Assembly (NCBI RefSeq): GCF_022829545.1
Contig: NZ_JAKSYM010000212.1
Span: 1-63,788, forward strand
Length of the DNA stretch: 63,788 nucleotides
Direction of reading: 5' to 3'
Source of the DNA: Methylobacterium sp. J-030
GTDB taxonomy: Bacteria; Pseudomonadota; Alphaproteobacteria; Rhizobiales; Beijerinckiaceae
Shown: in pieces, positions 39,669 to 49,458 of the stretch
Position numbering within the stretch: position 1 is the stretch's first letter
Layout of the letters: every line of letters starts with the position of its first letter
Position numbers and translations under genes: made by a program
Notes under the pieces: generated by a model
Databases searched by the model: none
Told to the model about the DNA's origin: nothing
Seen by the model: the letters and a program-made list of their open reading frames with translations, nothing else

Positions 39669-41147
39669 ATGCTCGCGCGGAGCGTGACCGGCATGGCGCT
39701 CGAATCCGATACTGCCGTCGCGGCCTCTGCACGGCCCGTATCCGCGCCGGCCCGCGACGGGCTCGACCGGCGCAGGACGCGGCTCGGATTGTCCGGCCGG
39801 CTGTTCCTCGTCACCGTGGCCTTCGTGGTGGTGGCCGAGGTGCTGACCTACGTGCCGGCGGTGGCCAATTACCGGATTGAGTGGATGTCCGACCGGCTGG
39901 CGGCCGCGCAGGTCGCCGCCCTGGTCCTCGACGGCCGGACGAGCGAGCCGGTCTCGGAGGCGCTGGAGAGCCGGCTGCTCGCCGGCGTCAACGCCCGGGC
40001 CATCGCGGTGCGCGGCGGCGGCACGCAGCGCCTGCTCGCCATCGAGGCGGTGCCGGAAAGCGTCGCCGATACAGTCGACCTCGGCGACGTCACGGCCTTG
40101 TCGGCGATCCGCGGGGCGTGGCGTACCCTGGTGACCCCGACGCGGGAGCCGATCCGTGTGATCGGTCAGGGCGGCGGCGGCTTCGACCGGGTCGAGATCC
40201 TGCTCGACGAGGCGCCGCTCCGGTCCGCCATGATCGATTATGCGCTCCGGCTGCTGGTCTCCTCGCTGATCATCGCGGCCTCGGCGGCGGGGTTGGTCTT
40301 CGTGGTGCTGCAGGTCCTGATCGTGCGCCCGGTGCGGCGGCTGGTGACCAGCATCACGGCCTTCGCGGACGATCCGGAGGATGCGGGCCGGATCATCGCG
40401 CCGTCCCGCCGCAGCGACGAGATCGGGCAGGCGGAACTCGCGCTCGGGCGGATGCAGCGCAGCCTCGCCGACCAGCTCCGCCAGAAGCGGCGGCTGGCCG
40501 AGCTGGGGCTCGCCGTCAGCAAGATCAGCCACGAACTGCGCAACCTCCTCACCGGCGCGCAGCTGCTCGGCGACCGCCTCGAAGGCACCGCGGATCCGAC
40601 GGTGCAGCGCGTCGCGCCCCGTCTCGTGGGCACGCTCGCCCGCGCGATCCGCTTCTGCGAGGCGACGCTCGCCTATGGCCGGGTGACCGAGCGGGCGCCG
40701 CGTCTCACCCGCACGCCGCTGGCGCCGATCTTCGCGGAGCTTCCGGACCTCGCCGCCCTGTCGGCCCATCCCGTCGCCGTGCAGGCGGCGGCAGGTGACC
40801 TCTGCGTCCAGGCCGATGCGGAGCAGCTCGGCCGCGCGCTCGCCAACCTCGTGCGCAACGCCGTGCAGGCGCTTGACGGGGCCAAGGTCACCGACGCCGC
40901 GGTGCGCGTCGACGCCACCCGTGAGGAGCCGGGCCGGGTGACGATCCTGATCGCCGACAACGGCCCCGGCCTGCCGACGCGCGCCCGGGAAAACCTGTTC
41001 GCGCCCTTCGCGGGCTCGACGCGCTCCGGCGGCACCGGGCTCGGCCTGCCGATCGCCGCCGAGCTGATCGGGATCAACGGCGGGACGCTGACCCTCGACG
41101 CATGTGAGGGCGGCGCGCGGTTCCGGATCGTGCTGCCCGAGGGCTGA
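39669..41147 (+). CDS. Membrane sensor histidine kinase
   Basis: Sensor kinase of 492 aa from the ATG at 39669 (ATG 39693 also possible). Two membrane segments, LFLVTVAFVVVAEVLTYVPAV and LLVSSLIIAASAAGLVFVVLQVLIV, enclose a periplasmic domain of about 140 residues. A HAMP domain follows (VRRLVTSITAFADDPED). The phospho-acceptor box is ISHELRNLLTGAQLLGDRL (His in HELRN), N box LANLVRNAVQALDG, G1 box IADNGPGLP, G2 box GGTGLGLPI. No response regulator gene is adjacent, so it is an orphan kinase and its partner must be elsewhere. Confidence 0.9.
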   Translation: MLARSVTGMALESDTAVAASARPVSAPARDGLDRRRTRLGLSGRLFLVTVAFVVVAEVLTYVPAVANYRIEWMSDRLAAAQVAALVLDGRTSEPVSEALESRLLAGVNARAIAVRGGGTQRLLAIEAVPESVADTVDLGDVTALSAIRGAWRTLVTPTREPIRVIGQGGGGFDRVEILLDEAPLRSAMIDYALRLLVSSLIIAASAAGLVFVVLQVLIVRPVRRLVTSITAFADDPEDAGRIIAPSRRSDEIGQAELALGRMQRSLADQLRQKRRLAELGLAVSKISHELRNLLTGAQLLGDRLEGTADPTVQRVAPRLVGTLARAIRFCEATLAYGRVTERAPRLTRTPLAPIFAELPDLAALSAHPVAVQAAAGDLCVQADAEQLGRALANLVRNAVQALDGAKVTDAAVRVDATREEPGRVTILIADNGPGLPTRARENLFAPFAGSTRSGGTGLGLPIAAELIGINGGTLTLDACEGGARFRIVLPEG

Positions 41148-41154
41148 GGGTCGG

Positions 41155-41390
41155 CGCTTTCAAGGAGTCGGGCCGAGCGCGCGGCATGCGATCGGTGCCC
41201 CCTTTCCCGGACAGGTGGAGCGACGCGGAACCTGATCCGGGAACCAGCACGAAAGGCGCCGCGCCAGCGGCACAGGTTGGTCCAGATCGACGCTTCGCGA
41301 CGTCGTGTGCTGGATCCCGGGGCACATTCCGCTGACGCTCCATGGGCCCGGGAAAAGGGCAGGGCAGACTGAGTTGACGCCGCGTCTTGA
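41155..41390. repeat. Dispersed repeat, family C, copy 1
   Basis: The gap between the kinase and bioB contains CCCCCTTTCCCGGACAGG, then CGGGAACCAGC and TGCTGGATCCCGGGGC, with internal inverted arms. The same blocks are found in the inverse orientation at 61925-62205. No gene can be supported here. Confidence 0.65.
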
Positions 41391-41427
41391 TCTTAGCCCA
41401 ACACCTCGAAACGGCTGAGCTGAAGCC

Positions 41428-42429
41428 TTACTCCGCCGCCGCCAGGACCGGCTCGGCGACGCGGATGCCGAGATCGGCCAGCAGGGCCGCATCCGCATCC
41501 GCCTCGGCGTTCGCCGTCGTGAGCAGCCGCTCGCCGTAGAAGATCGAGTTCGCCCCGGCGAGGAAGCACAGGGCCTGGGCTTCCCGGCTGAGCGCACGTC
41601 GGCCCGCGCTGAGCCGGACCCGGGCCCGGGGCATCACGATGCGGGCGGTCGCGCACATGCGCACCATGTCGAACGGGTCGATCGCCTGAGCCGTGTCGCC
41701 CAGCGGCGTGCCGGCCACCGCCGCCAGCGCGTTGATCGGCACGCTCTCCGGGTGCGGCGCGTGATTGGCCAGAACCTGCAGCATCGCCACGCGGTCGCTC
41801 GGCTCCTCGCCTAGGCCGATGATGCCGCCGCAGCAGACGCCGATTCCCGCGGCGCGCACGCGGTCCAGCGTGTTCAGCCGGTCCTCGTAGGTCCGGGTCG
41901 AGACGATCTTGTCGTAGTAGTCCGGCCCGGTATCGAGGTTGTGGTTGTAGGCCGTGAGGCCGGCCTCGGCGAGGCGCTCGGCCTGGCTGTCCGTCAGCAT
42001 GCCGAGCGTGACGCAGGCCTCCATGCCGAGGCCGCGCACGCCGCGCACCATGGCGAGCACGGCATCGAAGTCCGGCCCGTCCTTGGGGTTGCGCCACGCC
42101 GCGCCCATGCAGAACCGGGTCGCGCCGGAGGCCTTGGCGGCGGCGGCTTCGGCCAGGACGGTCTCCACCGGCATCAGGCGCTGGCGCGCGAGGCCGGTCT
42201 CCTTGTGGTGGGCCGATTGCGAGCAGTAGCCGCAATCCTCCGGGCAGCCGCCGGTCTTGATCGACAGCAGGCTCGCCCGCTGGACATCGGCCGGGTCGTT
42301 GTAGGCCCGGTGCACCGTGGCCGCCCGATGCACCAGATCGAGCAGCGGCAGGTCGTGGATCGCCTGGATCTCGGCCACGGCCCAATCGTGGCGGATGTCC
42401 TGCGGGTGCGGGTCGGCAGTGTGGCTCAT
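41428..42429 (-). CDS. bioB: Biotin synthase
   Basis: Radical-SAM enzyme of 333 aa that inserts sulfur into dethiobiotin. The [4Fe-4S] ligands are Cys62, Cys66 and Cys69 in [13 protein letters not shown]. The other family motifs are present: [40 protein letters not shown] and [12 protein letters not shown], ending with [29 protein letters not shown]. The ATG at 42429 has AAAGGA upstream; the open frame upstream to 42993 is a shadow of the next gene. It stands alone without other bio genes. The final 30 residues are Ala/Asp-rich. Confidence 0.96.
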   Translation of the reverse strand: MSHTADPHPQDIRHDWAVAEIQAIHDLPLLDLVHRAATVHRAYNDPADVQRASLLSIKTGGCPEDCGYCSQSAHHKETGLARQRLMPVETVLAEAAAAKASGATRFCMGAAWRNPKDGPDFDAVLAMVRGVRGLGMEACVTLGMLTDSQAERLAEAGLTAYNHNLDTGPDYYDKIVSTRTYEDRLNTLDRVRAAGIGVCCGGIIGLGEEPSDRVAMLQVLANHAPHPESVPINALAAVAGTPLGDTAQAIDPFDMVRMCATARIVMPRARVRLSAGRRALSREAQALCFLAGANSIFYGERLLTTANAEADADAALLADLGIRVAEPVLAAAE

Positions 42430-42473
42430 GATTCCTTTGAGTGGGATCGGCGCGGAAAAATCAAGCGCCTCGC

Positions 42474-43358
42474 TCAGTCGGTCGGCGCTCCGGCCGAGAC
42501 CTTGGCGGTCCAGTCGTCGAAGGCGATGACCGTCTGGCGCTGCTCGCCCAGGCGCTCGATCCGCAGCACCATCTCGTCGCCGGCCTTCAGGTAGCGCGGT
42601 GGCTTCATGCCGAGGCCGACGCCGGGCGGGGTGCCGGTGGTGATCACGTCGCCGGGCTCCAGCAGCATGAAGTGCGACGCGTAGGCCACGAGTTGGGGCA
42701 CGTCGAAGATCATCGTGGCGGTGGAGCCGGTCTGGCGGCGCTCGCCGTTCACGTCGAGGCTCATGGCGAGGTTCTTCAGGTCGGGGATCTCGTCGAGGGT
42801 GACGAGCCACGGGCCCAATGGTCCGAAGGTCGGCGCGCTCTTGCCCTTGGTCCAGGTCGGCCCCCGGTTCATCTGCCACTCTCGCTCGGAGACATCGTTG
42901 CAGATGCAGGCGCCCGCCACGTAGCTCAGCGCCTCGTTGGCGTGGACGTAGCTGGCGCGCCGGCCGATCACCACGGCGAGTTCCACCTCCCAATCGGTGC
43001 TATGGGAGCCCTTCGGGATGATCACGGTGTCGTTCGGGCCGCACAGGCTCGACGGCGCCTTGTTGAAGATGATCGGCTCGGCGGGGATCGGCGAGCCGGT
43101 CTCGGCGGCATGGTCGGCGAAGTTGAGGCCGATCGCCACCACGTTGCGGGTGCCGCCCACGCAGGGGCCGAGCCGCACGTCCGGCTGCAGCTTCGGCAGG
43201 GTCTCGGGATCCAGGGCGCGCAGCCGCGCCAGCGATTCGGGCGCCAGTGCCGGACCGGCGATGTCCCGCACCACGCCCGAGAGATCGCGCAAGCCCCCGT
43301 TCGCGTCCACGAGGCCGGGCTTCTCGTCGCCGCTCGGGCCGTGCCGGAAGAGCTTCAT
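42474..43358 (-). CDS. Fumarylacetoacetate hydrolase (FAH)-family protein
   Basis: Metal-dependent enzyme of 294 aa from the ATG at 43358 (AGGAG upstream). The N-terminal part is [22 protein letters not shown], common in the ureidoglycolate lyase / 2-hydroxyhepta-2,4-diene-1,7-dioate isomerase-like branch. The catalytic core has [40 protein letters not shown] with the metal ligands Glu in EVELAVV, and [10 protein letters not shown] with the Asp ligand, then the loop [21 protein letters not shown]. It cleaves or isomerises a beta-diketo acid. The natural substrate is unknown; no aromatic degradation genes are nearby. Confidence 0.88.
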   Translation of the reverse strand: MKLFRHGPSGDEKPGLVDANGGLRDLSGVVRDIAGPALAPESLARLRALDPETLPKLQPDVRLGPCVGGTRNVVAIGLNFADHAAETGSPIPAEPIIFNKAPSSLCGPNDTVIIPKGSHSTDWEVELAVVIGRRASYVHANEALSYVAGACICNDVSEREWQMNRGPTWTKGKSAPTFGPLGPWLVTLDEIPDLKNLAMSLDVNGERRQTGSTATMIFDVPQLVAYASHFMLLEPGDVITTGTPPGVGLGMKPPRYLKAGDEMVLRIERLGEQRQTVIAFDDWTAKVSAGAPTD

Positions 43359-43767
43359 CGCCGCGCTCCTAAATCCTACCCTCGTACCGGTCTCTGCCGA
43401 TCGCCGGGACCATGGCCGGGTGCCGGTCTTGGCGCAAGCGCGGATGACTGGGAAACCGGGGCCGGCGGGTGTCGCATCCGTGCAACAGATTGGCGAGAAA
43501 GTGCTCATCGCCTTGGTGTTTGATCTATTATTCCTAGCGCGGAAGCTCTTGCGTAAATCCGCGTCCAGCCTTCGATAGACGGTAATCGAGCTGATATTTG
43601 ATACAAATATTGGCGCCGTTAGTAAGCTTTACTGTACTTCAAGGTCAGGCCTTGGATGCAGATTATCGTTGCGCTCCTGCCCCCGAAACCTGCAGCATGC
43701 ACGAAACGGCGCCGCATTACCGGTCTCGGATAAGCGCCGGGCGGGGCTGAACGGCTTGGGGGATTCG
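43359..43767. other. AT-richer intergenic region before fadL
   Basis: 409 bases without a supported gene. The stretch 43500-43660 is clearly AT-richer than its surroundings (for example TTTGATCTATTATTCC and GATATTTGATACAAATATTG), the latter a near palindrome. It is the promoter region of the outer-membrane protein gene and of the divergent FAH gene. A frame at 43440-43578 exists but has no convincing start or codon pattern. Confidence 0.5.
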
Positions 43768-45081
43768 ATGGGTGGGACGGTGCGCGCGGCGATGCTCGCG
43801 GCGACGGCGATGATTCTCGGCGCCGGGGCGGCGCATGCGGGCGCGTTCGGCATCCGGGAGCAGAGCACCGAGGCGCAGGGGCTCGCCTTTGCGGGCGCGG
43901 CGGCGGGTTCGGGCGGCGTCTCGTCGATCTTCTGGAATCCCGCCACGATCACCATGAATCCGGGCTTCGTAGCGGAGCAGAACTTCACCTTCATCGGTCT
44001 GTCCTCCGAGATCCGGCCGGCGCCGGGCACGAACCCGGGCTTCGCCCGCCTCGGCGGCTCCGGCGACATCGGCCAGGGCGCCGTGGTGCCGGCGGGGGCG
44101 ACCGCCTACCAGATCAACGACCGGCTCTGGCTCGGCCTCTCGACCGGCGCGCCCTTCGGCCTCGTGACCAAGCCGCGGCAGGTCTGGGCCGGCGAGGTCT
44201 ACGGCCGCTCGTCGCGGATCTTCTCGCTGGCCTTCAATCCGGTCATCGGTTTCAAGGTCAACGAGTGGCTCTCGGTCGCCGCCGGCCCGAACATCGAGTA
44301 TTTCCGCCTGACCCTGCGGCAGGCGCTGCCGATCCCCGGCATCCTGCCGACGGTCTATCCGAGTTCCTTCCTCAAGGGTGAGTCCTGGGGCGCGGGCTTC
44401 ACGGCGGGCGCCACGATCACGCCGCGCGACGGGACCGTGCTGGGTATCGGCTACCGCTCCTCGGTGCATCACGACATCGACGGCTCGATCGGCGTTCCGC
44501 TGGTCGCCCTGGCGCCGCTCGCCGGGCAGGTCCGCTCGAAGCTCAACACCCCCGACAAGCTCAGCGTCGGCCTGACCCAGGCGATCTCGCCGGTGGCCCG
44601 GGTCGATCTCGGCTTCGAGTGGGACAACTGGTCGAGGCTCGGCAATATCGGCATCGTGTCGAAGACGCTCGGGCTGCCGGTCAATTCGCTGCCGCTCAAC
44701 TACAAGGATGGCTACACCTACTCGATCGGTGCCGAGTACGACGCGGCGCCGAACCTGACCTTGCGCACCGGATTCGCCTACGAGACCTCGCCGATCGACT
44801 TCTCGAACCGCTCGGTCCGCCTGCCGGACGGCGACCGCTACAACGTCTCGGTCGGCGCCAGCTACCGCTGGAGCCAGCAACTGACGCTGAACGTCGCCTA
44901 CTCGCACTTCTTCCTGGACCGCTCGCGGATCCTCGCCGGGATCGGGCGCGACTACAACGTCGGCAACATCGCCTTCGCGGGGGTGGTCGATTCGAGCGCC
45001 AACATCGTCTCGGTGGGCTTCCGCTACGTGTTCGGCGCCCCGCCGGCCCCGGCGCCGGCGCCGCTGGTGCGGAAGTATTGA
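43768..45081 (+). CDS. FadL/OmpP1-family outer-membrane transport protein
   Basis: Outer-membrane beta barrel of 437 aa from the ATG at 43768, with GGGGGA upstream. The signal peptide (AAMLAATAMILGAGAAHA) is followed by GAFGIREQSTEAQGLAFAGAAAGSGGVSSIFWNPATI, the typical FadL N-terminal plug with the WNPA motif. Regular amphipathic strands continue to the C-terminal VSVGFRYVFGAPPAPAPAPLVRKY. FadL proteins take up long-chain fatty acids or other hydrophobic compounds. The C-terminal Pro/Ala tail after the last strand is unusual. No fatty-acid genes are adjacent. Confidence 0.9.
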   Translation: MGGTVRAAMLAATAMILGAGAAHAGAFGIREQSTEAQGLAFAGAAAGSGGVSSIFWNPATITMNPGFVAEQNFTFIGLSSEIRPAPGTNPGFARLGGSGDIGQGAVVPAGATAYQINDRLWLGLSTGAPFGLVTKPRQVWAGEVYGRSSRIFSLAFNPVIGFKVNEWLSVAAGPNIEYFRLTLRQALPIPGILPTVYPSSFLKGESWGAGFTAGATITPRDGTVLGIGYRSSVHHDIDGSIGVPLVALAPLAGQVRSKLNTPDKLSVGLTQAISPVARVDLGFEWDNWSRLGNIGIVSKTLGLPVNSLPLNYKDGYTYSIGAEYDAAPNLTLRTGFAYETSPIDFSNRSVRLPDGDRYNVSVGASYRWSQQLTLNVAYSHFFLDRSRILAGIGRDYNVGNIAFAGVVDSSANIVSVGFRYVFGAPPAPAPAPLVRKY

Positions 45082-45125
45082 GTCCGTCTCTGGTTCAACG
45101 CTTCGCTGCCGCCGTCTTTGCACGC

Positions 45126-45195
45126 GCAGCGAAGCAGTCCAGGGCGGCGCCACGCTGACCGATGTCGCGCTGCCCTGGGTCCTTCGCTTCGCGCG
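45126..45195. repeat. Imperfect palindromic repeat between convergent genes
   Basis: Arms GCGAAGCAGTCCAGGGC and, some 25 bases later, GCCCTGGGTCCTTCGCTTCGC pair imperfectly. It lies between the fadL and phaC genes, which converge here, and could terminate both. Blocks like this are common as dispersed repeats in GC-rich alphaproteobacteria; no second copy was identified in this window. Confidence 0.5.
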
Positions 45196-45259
45196 TGATG
45201 AGGGAGTGGCTCCGCGCTCGTCGCGGCGGATCACGAACCGATCTTTGGGCAGATGGCGC

Positions 45260-47101
45260 TCAGGCGCGCATCCGCACATAGGTCCCGGGTGCCGGCCCCA
45301 GGGATTGCAGGGCATCGCCGCCGGGCTTGCGCGCCGGGACGCGCTCGGGCGCCTGCGCCTCGATCCACTGGAACCAATAGGGCCACCACGAGCCCTTGGT
45401 TTCCGCCGCGGCCGCGATCCAGGATTCCAGCGTCCCCTTCACCGGGCCGCCGGTCCAGTAGCCGTATTTCGGCTTCGACGGCGGGTTGATCACCCCTGCT
45501 ATGTGGCCCGAGCCCGCGAGAACGTAATCGACCTTGCCGCCGAACGTCTTCGAGCCCTCGAACACCGAGAGCGCCGGAGCGATGTGGTCCTCGCGGGTGG
45601 CGAGGTTGAAGATCGGGATCTGCACCTTCTTGAGGTCGAGGCGGACGTTGCCCAACACCATCCGGCCCTGCGCCAGCGTGTTCTCGAGGTAGCAGTTGCG
45701 CAGGTAGAAGGAATGGTTCGCCGCCGGCATCCGGGTGGCGTCGGAGTTCCAGTACAGCAGGTCGAAGGATGTCGGAGCCTTGCCCTTGATGTAGTTGTTG
45801 ACGACGTAAGGCCAGATCAGGTCGTTCGGCCGGAGCATGTTGAAGGCGTTGGCCATCTGGGAACCGTCCAGGTAGCCGATCTCGGCCATGCGCGCCTCGA
45901 CCTGGCGGATCTGCCCCTCGTCGGCGAAGACCTTCAGGTCGCCGGCATGGGTGAAGTCGACCTGGGTGGTGAGCAGCGTGGCGCTCTTGATCCGCCGGTT
46001 GCCGGTGGCGGCCTGCATGGCGAGCGTGACGGAGAGCAGCGTGCCGCCGACGCAGTAGCCGGCCGCCGTCACCTCGTTCTCGCCGGTGGCGGCGCCGATC
46101 GCGTCGATGGCGGCCTCGATCCCCTCGCGCATGTAGGACTCGAAGTCCTTGTCGGCGTGGCGCGAATCCGGGTTGACCCAGGAGATGCAGAACACCGTCA
46201 GCCCCTGATCGACCATCCACTTCAGGAAGCTCTTCTGGGGATTGAGATCGAGGATGTAGAACTTGTTGATCCAGGGCGGCACCATGAGGAACGGGCGGCG
46301 CAGCACCGTCTCGGTGCTGGGGGCGTACTGGATCAGCTCGATCAGGTCGTTGCGGAACACCACCTCGCCCGGGGTGACCGCCACGTTCTTGCCGACCTCG
46401 AAGCCGCTGGGATCGGTCTGGCGCACGCGCAACTGGCCGCCGCCGGCCTCCAGGTCCTCCTCGTACATCTTGAGGCCGCGGACCAGATTGGCGCCGTTCT
46501 CCTGCAGGGTGTGGCGGATCAGTTCCGGGTTGGTCGGCAGGAAGTTCGAAGGGGAGAGCATGCTGGTGAGCTGGCGCAGGTAGAACTGCGCCTTGTGGCG
46601 CGTATGCGCGTCGAGCCCCTCGGCCTCGTCGACCAGCCCCTCGGCCCAGCGGGTGGCGAGCAGGTAGGCCTGCTTGATGAAGTCGAAATACGGGTTGGTC
46701 GACCAATCCGCGTGGGCGAAGCGCGCGTCACGCGGCTCGGGCAGCGCCACGGGATCGGCCGGCTGGCCTTGGAGGCGCAGGAAGGTCGAGCCCCACAGCG
46801 ACAGGAACGCCTGGGACAGGCGGGCCTGCGCGTCCGCGCTCTTGTTCGGATCGGCGAGCCACGTCTCGGCCACCTGCTGGAGGACCTTGGCGGCCTCGTT
46901 CATCTCGCCGCCGGGGGCGCCCGGCTGGGCGTCCGGCTGGAGCAGGCGGCCGACATTGCGGCCCATCGCCTCCACGAACTGCCCGGCGTTGCGCGACAGC
47001 GCCTCGAAATCCGGCAGGGGCGGGCTGACGCCGGTCGGCATCGCGCCGTTGGCGACAGGGGTCGATGGGCTGGTCCGGTCCGGCGCCTGAGGGCTGGTCA
47101 A
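45260..47101 (-). CDS. phaC: Class I poly(3-hydroxyalkanoate) synthase
   Basis: Polymerase of 613 aa that builds PHB from (R)-3-hydroxybutyryl-CoA at the granule surface. The N-terminal PhaC domain is seen in WSTNPYFDFIKQAYLLATRWAEGLV, and the active site is the lipase-like box AAGYCVGGTLLSV with the nucleophilic Cys. The Asp and His partners are in TREDHIAPALSVFEG and LAGSGHIAGVINPP. The length suits class I enzymes of alphaproteobacteria. The first 30 residues (PDRTSPSTPVANGAMP) are poorly conserved, so the exact start is open. It is convergent with fadL; granule-binding phasins and PhaAB are not in the window. Confidence 0.95.
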   Translation of the reverse strand: MTSPQAPDRTSPSTPVANGAMPTGVSPPLPDFEALSRNAGQFVEAMGRNVGRLLQPDAQPGAPGGEMNEAAKVLQQVAETWLADPNKSADAQARLSQAFLSLWGSTFLRLQGQPADPVALPEPRDARFAHADWSTNPYFDFIKQAYLLATRWAEGLVDEAEGLDAHTRHKAQFYLRQLTSMLSPSNFLPTNPELIRHTLQENGANLVRGLKMYEEDLEAGGGQLRVRQTDPSGFEVGKNVAVTPGEVVFRNDLIELIQYAPSTETVLRRPFLMVPPWINKFYILDLNPQKSFLKWMVDQGLTVFCISWVNPDSRHADKDFESYMREGIEAAIDAIGAATGENEVTAAGYCVGGTLLSVTLAMQAATGNRRIKSATLLTTQVDFTHAGDLKVFADEGQIRQVEARMAEIGYLDGSQMANAFNMLRPNDLIWPYVVNNYIKGKAPTSFDLLYWNSDATRMPAANHSFYLRNCYLENTLAQGRMVLGNVRLDLKKVQIPIFNLATREDHIAPALSVFEGSKTFGGKVDYVLAGSGHIAGVINPPSKPKYGYWTGGPVKGTLESWIAAAAETKGSWWPYWFQWIEAQAPERVPARKPGGDALQSLGPAPGTYVRMRA

Positions 47102-47259
47102 ACGTGCCTCCCTGTGAGTTCTTCCGTCGACCCGGGCGGGGGCCTCGTTTCCGACAAAATAAGGAGCGAGCCAGAGTTTTCGCCAGTGCGCTCACCGACG
47201 CGACCGAAACATCCGGCCGATCTTCTCATGCCCACCCGTCTTCTCATGGACATGTGACT

Positions 47260-47661
47260 ATGGATCGATCCGTTTCGAACCCTGTCGTCTGCGTTCAACG
47301 CATCAGCCGGCTCTCCGGCTTCATCCGTGCGGTGATTCTTGTCGCCCTCGCCAGTTCGCTCGCAGCCTGCTCCGGCGACGTCGTGCGTTCGCTCGCCTCC
47401 GACGCGGGCTACGCGCCGCGGGTCGTCGCGGCGCCGGATTTCGTGACCGAATCCCGCAGCAAGGCGCAGCAGGACTACATGCCGGTCGGCGTCGATGCGC
47501 CGAAGCGCCCGGTCCGGGCCAAGTCCGTCACCGGGCAGAAGGCGCTGGAGGCGGAGCTGGAGAGCGCCCGGGGCCGCAACGAGACCCGCGGCCGCGCCGC
47601 CGCAAGCGCTGGGAAGGGCGCTGCGGCGACGATCAAGCCGGCCCCGGCGCCCCCGCAATAG
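47260..47661 (+). CDS. Small lipoprotein, function unknown
   Basis: Protein of 133 aa with a lipoprotein signal: RAVILVALASSLAAC ends in the lipobox LAAC, so Cys would be lipidated. The mature part (SGDVVRSLASDAGYAPRVVAAPDFVTESR) then becomes rich in Lys, Arg and Ala. The ATG at 47260 was chosen for signal peptide length; the frame opens as far back as 47065, overlapping the phaC start. It is divergent from phaC. No family recognised. Confidence 0.7.
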   Translation: MDRSVSNPVVCVQRISRLSGFIRAVILVALASSLAACSGDVVRSLASDAGYAPRVVAAPDFVTESRSKAQQDYMPVGVDAPKRPVRAKSVTGQKALEAELESARGRNETRGRAAASAGKGAAATIKPAPAPPQ

Positions 47662-47675
47662 CCACAGCCACGGTT

Positions 47676-47699
47676 TTGTGGGTCGGCGGCGGCCCACAA
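47676..47699 (+). terminator. Weak hairpin after the lipoprotein gene
   Basis: Inverted repeat TTGTGGG (47676-47682) and CCCACAA (47693-47699) with a 10-base loop, 15 bases after the stop codon. No clear T-run follows. Confidence 0.4.
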
Positions 47700-47764
47700 G
47701 TCTGCTAGAGTCGGTGGCTCGCGCGACCGGCACAGATGAGAGACGCCAGCACTGGGGCGCGCCG

Positions 47765-48994
47765 ATGGACAGGCCCATGACCGACTTTCACCGCATCAAG
47801 CGATTGCCGCCCTACGTCTTCGAGCAGGTCAACCGGATCAAGGCCGCCGCCCGGGCGCAGGGCGCCGACATCATCGATCTCGGCATGGGCAACCCGGATC
47901 TCGACGCCCCGAAGCACGTCATCGCCAAGCTGTGCGAGACCGCCGGGCGCCCGCGCACCGACCGCTACTCGGCCTCCAAGGGCATCGCCGGGCTGCGCAA
48001 GGCCCAGGCCGGCTACTATCAGCGCCGCTTCGGCGTGAGCCTGAACCCCGATACGCAGGTCGTGGCGACGCTCGGCTCCAAGGAGGGCTTCGCCAACATG
48101 GCCCAGGCGATCACCGCCCCGGGCGACGTCGTGCTGGTGCCGAATCCGAGCTACCCGATCCACGCCTTCGGCTTCCTGATGGCGGGCGGCGTGATCCGCT
48201 CCGTGCCGGCCGAGCCGACCCCGGCCATGTTCCCGGCGCTGGAGCGCGCCATGCGCCACTCGATCCCGAAGCCCGTGGCCCTGGTGGTCTGCTACCCGTC
48301 GAACCCCACGGCCTACGTGGCGAGCCTCGACTTCTACCGGGACCTCGTCGCCTTCGCGAAGCAGCATGAGCTGATCCTGCTGTCGGACCTCGCCTACGCG
48401 GAGGTCTATTTCGACGGCAACCCGCCGCCCTCCGTGCTGCAGGTGCCGGGCGCGATCGACTGCACGGTGGAGTTCACCTCGCTCTCGAAGACCTACTCGA
48501 TGGCAGGCTGGCGCATGGGGTTCGCGGTCGGCAACGAGCGGCTGCTCGCGGCGCTCACCCGGGTGAAATCCTACCTCGATTACGGCGCCTTCACGCCGAT
48601 CCAGGTCGCCGCCACCGCGGCCCTCAACGGGCCGGACGATTGCATCCACGAGATGCGCAGCATCTACAAAAAGCGCCGCGACGCGCTGGTGGAATCCTTC
48701 GGCAAGGCCGGCTGGACCATCCCGGCGCCCGCCGCCTCGATGTTCGCCTGGGTGCCGATCCCGGAACGCTACCGGGAGCTGGGCAGCCTCGAATTCTCGA
48801 AGCTGCTGCTGGAGAAATCTGACGTGGCGGTGGCGCCCGGCATCGGCTTCGGCGAGTTCGGCGACGAGTACGTGCGCATCGCACTGGTGGAGAACGAGCA
48901 GCGCATCCGCCAAGCCGCCCGCAACGTGCGCCGGTTCTTCGACGGCGCCGACAAGACCCTGCACAACGTCGTGCCGATGGCCCGGGCCGGGTAG
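47765..48994 (+). CDS. Class I PLP-dependent aminotransferase (AlaC / LL-DAP aminotransferase-like)
   Basis: Cytoplasmic aminotransferase of 409 aa. The Schiff-base Lys is in TSLSKTYSMAGWRMGFAVG. Other fold-type I motifs: DIIDLGMGNPDLDAPKHVIAKL, YPSNPTAY and the late RIALVENEQRIRQAARNVRRF with the Arg for the substrate carboxylate. The N-terminal sequence FHRIKRLPPYVFEQVNRIKAAARAQGADIIDLGMGNPD matches the AlaC / 'LL-diaminopimelate aminotransferase-like' group common in alphaproteobacteria, for which an alanine-glutamate role is better founded than lysine synthesis. ATGs at 47765 and 47777 are possible. Confidence 0.9.
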   Translation: MDRPMTDFHRIKRLPPYVFEQVNRIKAAARAQGADIIDLGMGNPDLDAPKHVIAKLCETAGRPRTDRYSASKGIAGLRKAQAGYYQRRFGVSLNPDTQVVATLGSKEGFANMAQAITAPGDVVLVPNPSYPIHAFGFLMAGGVIRSVPAEPTPAMFPALERAMRHSIPKPVALVVCYPSNPTAYVASLDFYRDLVAFAKQHELILLSDLAYAEVYFDGNPPPSVLQVPGAIDCTVEFTSLSKTYSMAGWRMGFAVGNERLLAALTRVKSYLDYGAFTPIQVAATAALNGPDDCIHEMRSIYKKRRDALVESFGKAGWTIPAPAASMFAWVPIPERYRELGSLEFSKLLLEKSDVAVAPGIGFGEFGDEYVRIALVENEQRIRQAARNVRRFFDGADKTLHNVVPMARAG

Positions 48995-49065
48995 GGCGCA
49001 GGTCCGGACGGACGCGGCGGTTCGGGGCTGCCCGAGCCGCCCCGATCACCGAACGCGGTGCCGGC

Positions 49066-49458
49066 CTACGAAGCGCTGCCGGAAACCTCGGCCCGTGGGA
49101 TCCTCAGGCCCGCGAACCGCGGCGTGAGCGCCTCCGCCGCGCGGTCACGGATCGAAACCGCCGCCTGTGCGCGGCCGCCGGCCGCACCGGTCCGAGCCGC
49201 CGGGGCGGTCGCCCGCGCGGCAAGCCCGTCGGCCCGGCTGGCGATCGAGGCGAGCAGGGCGCTCCTGTCGGATATGACGGTCGCGGGCCGCGCCGCCCAC
49301 ATCTCGGCCAAGCCATCCGCGAAAACCTGCGCGGCGGCCGCGACCTCGCTCCTGAAATCCGCCGCCGGAACGCCCGGAGCGAAGTCTCTTCGTCTGGCGC
49401 CGCTGGCCGTCGACGATGCGAATCCGTCGATCATCAGCGCGGCGAGGGACGATCTCAT
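49066..49458 (-). CDS. Hypothetical protein (130 aa)
   Basis: From the ATG at 49458 the frame encodes a soluble Ala-rich helical protein (MRSSLAALMIDGFASSTASG...) with a central segment ADFRSEVAAAAQVFADGLAEMWAARPATVISDRSALLASIASR. The GC-rich third codon positions support coding. No family recognised and no domain motif. It stands between the aminotransferase gene and the atypical 49.5-49.9 kb gap. The frame opens slightly further, to 49497, with no better start. Confidence 0.5.
   Translation of the reverse strand: MRSSLAALMIDGFASSTASGARRRDFAPGVPAADFRSEVAAAAQVFADGLAEMWAARPATVISDRSALLASIASRADGLAARATAPAARTGAAGGRAQAAVSIRDRAAEALTPRFAGLRIPRAEVSGSAS

Noticed and set aside
42441..43523. A 360-codon plus-strand frame opposite the FAH gene
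   Set aside because: Antisense shadow; the minus-strand gene has complete FAH motifs and a good ribosome site.
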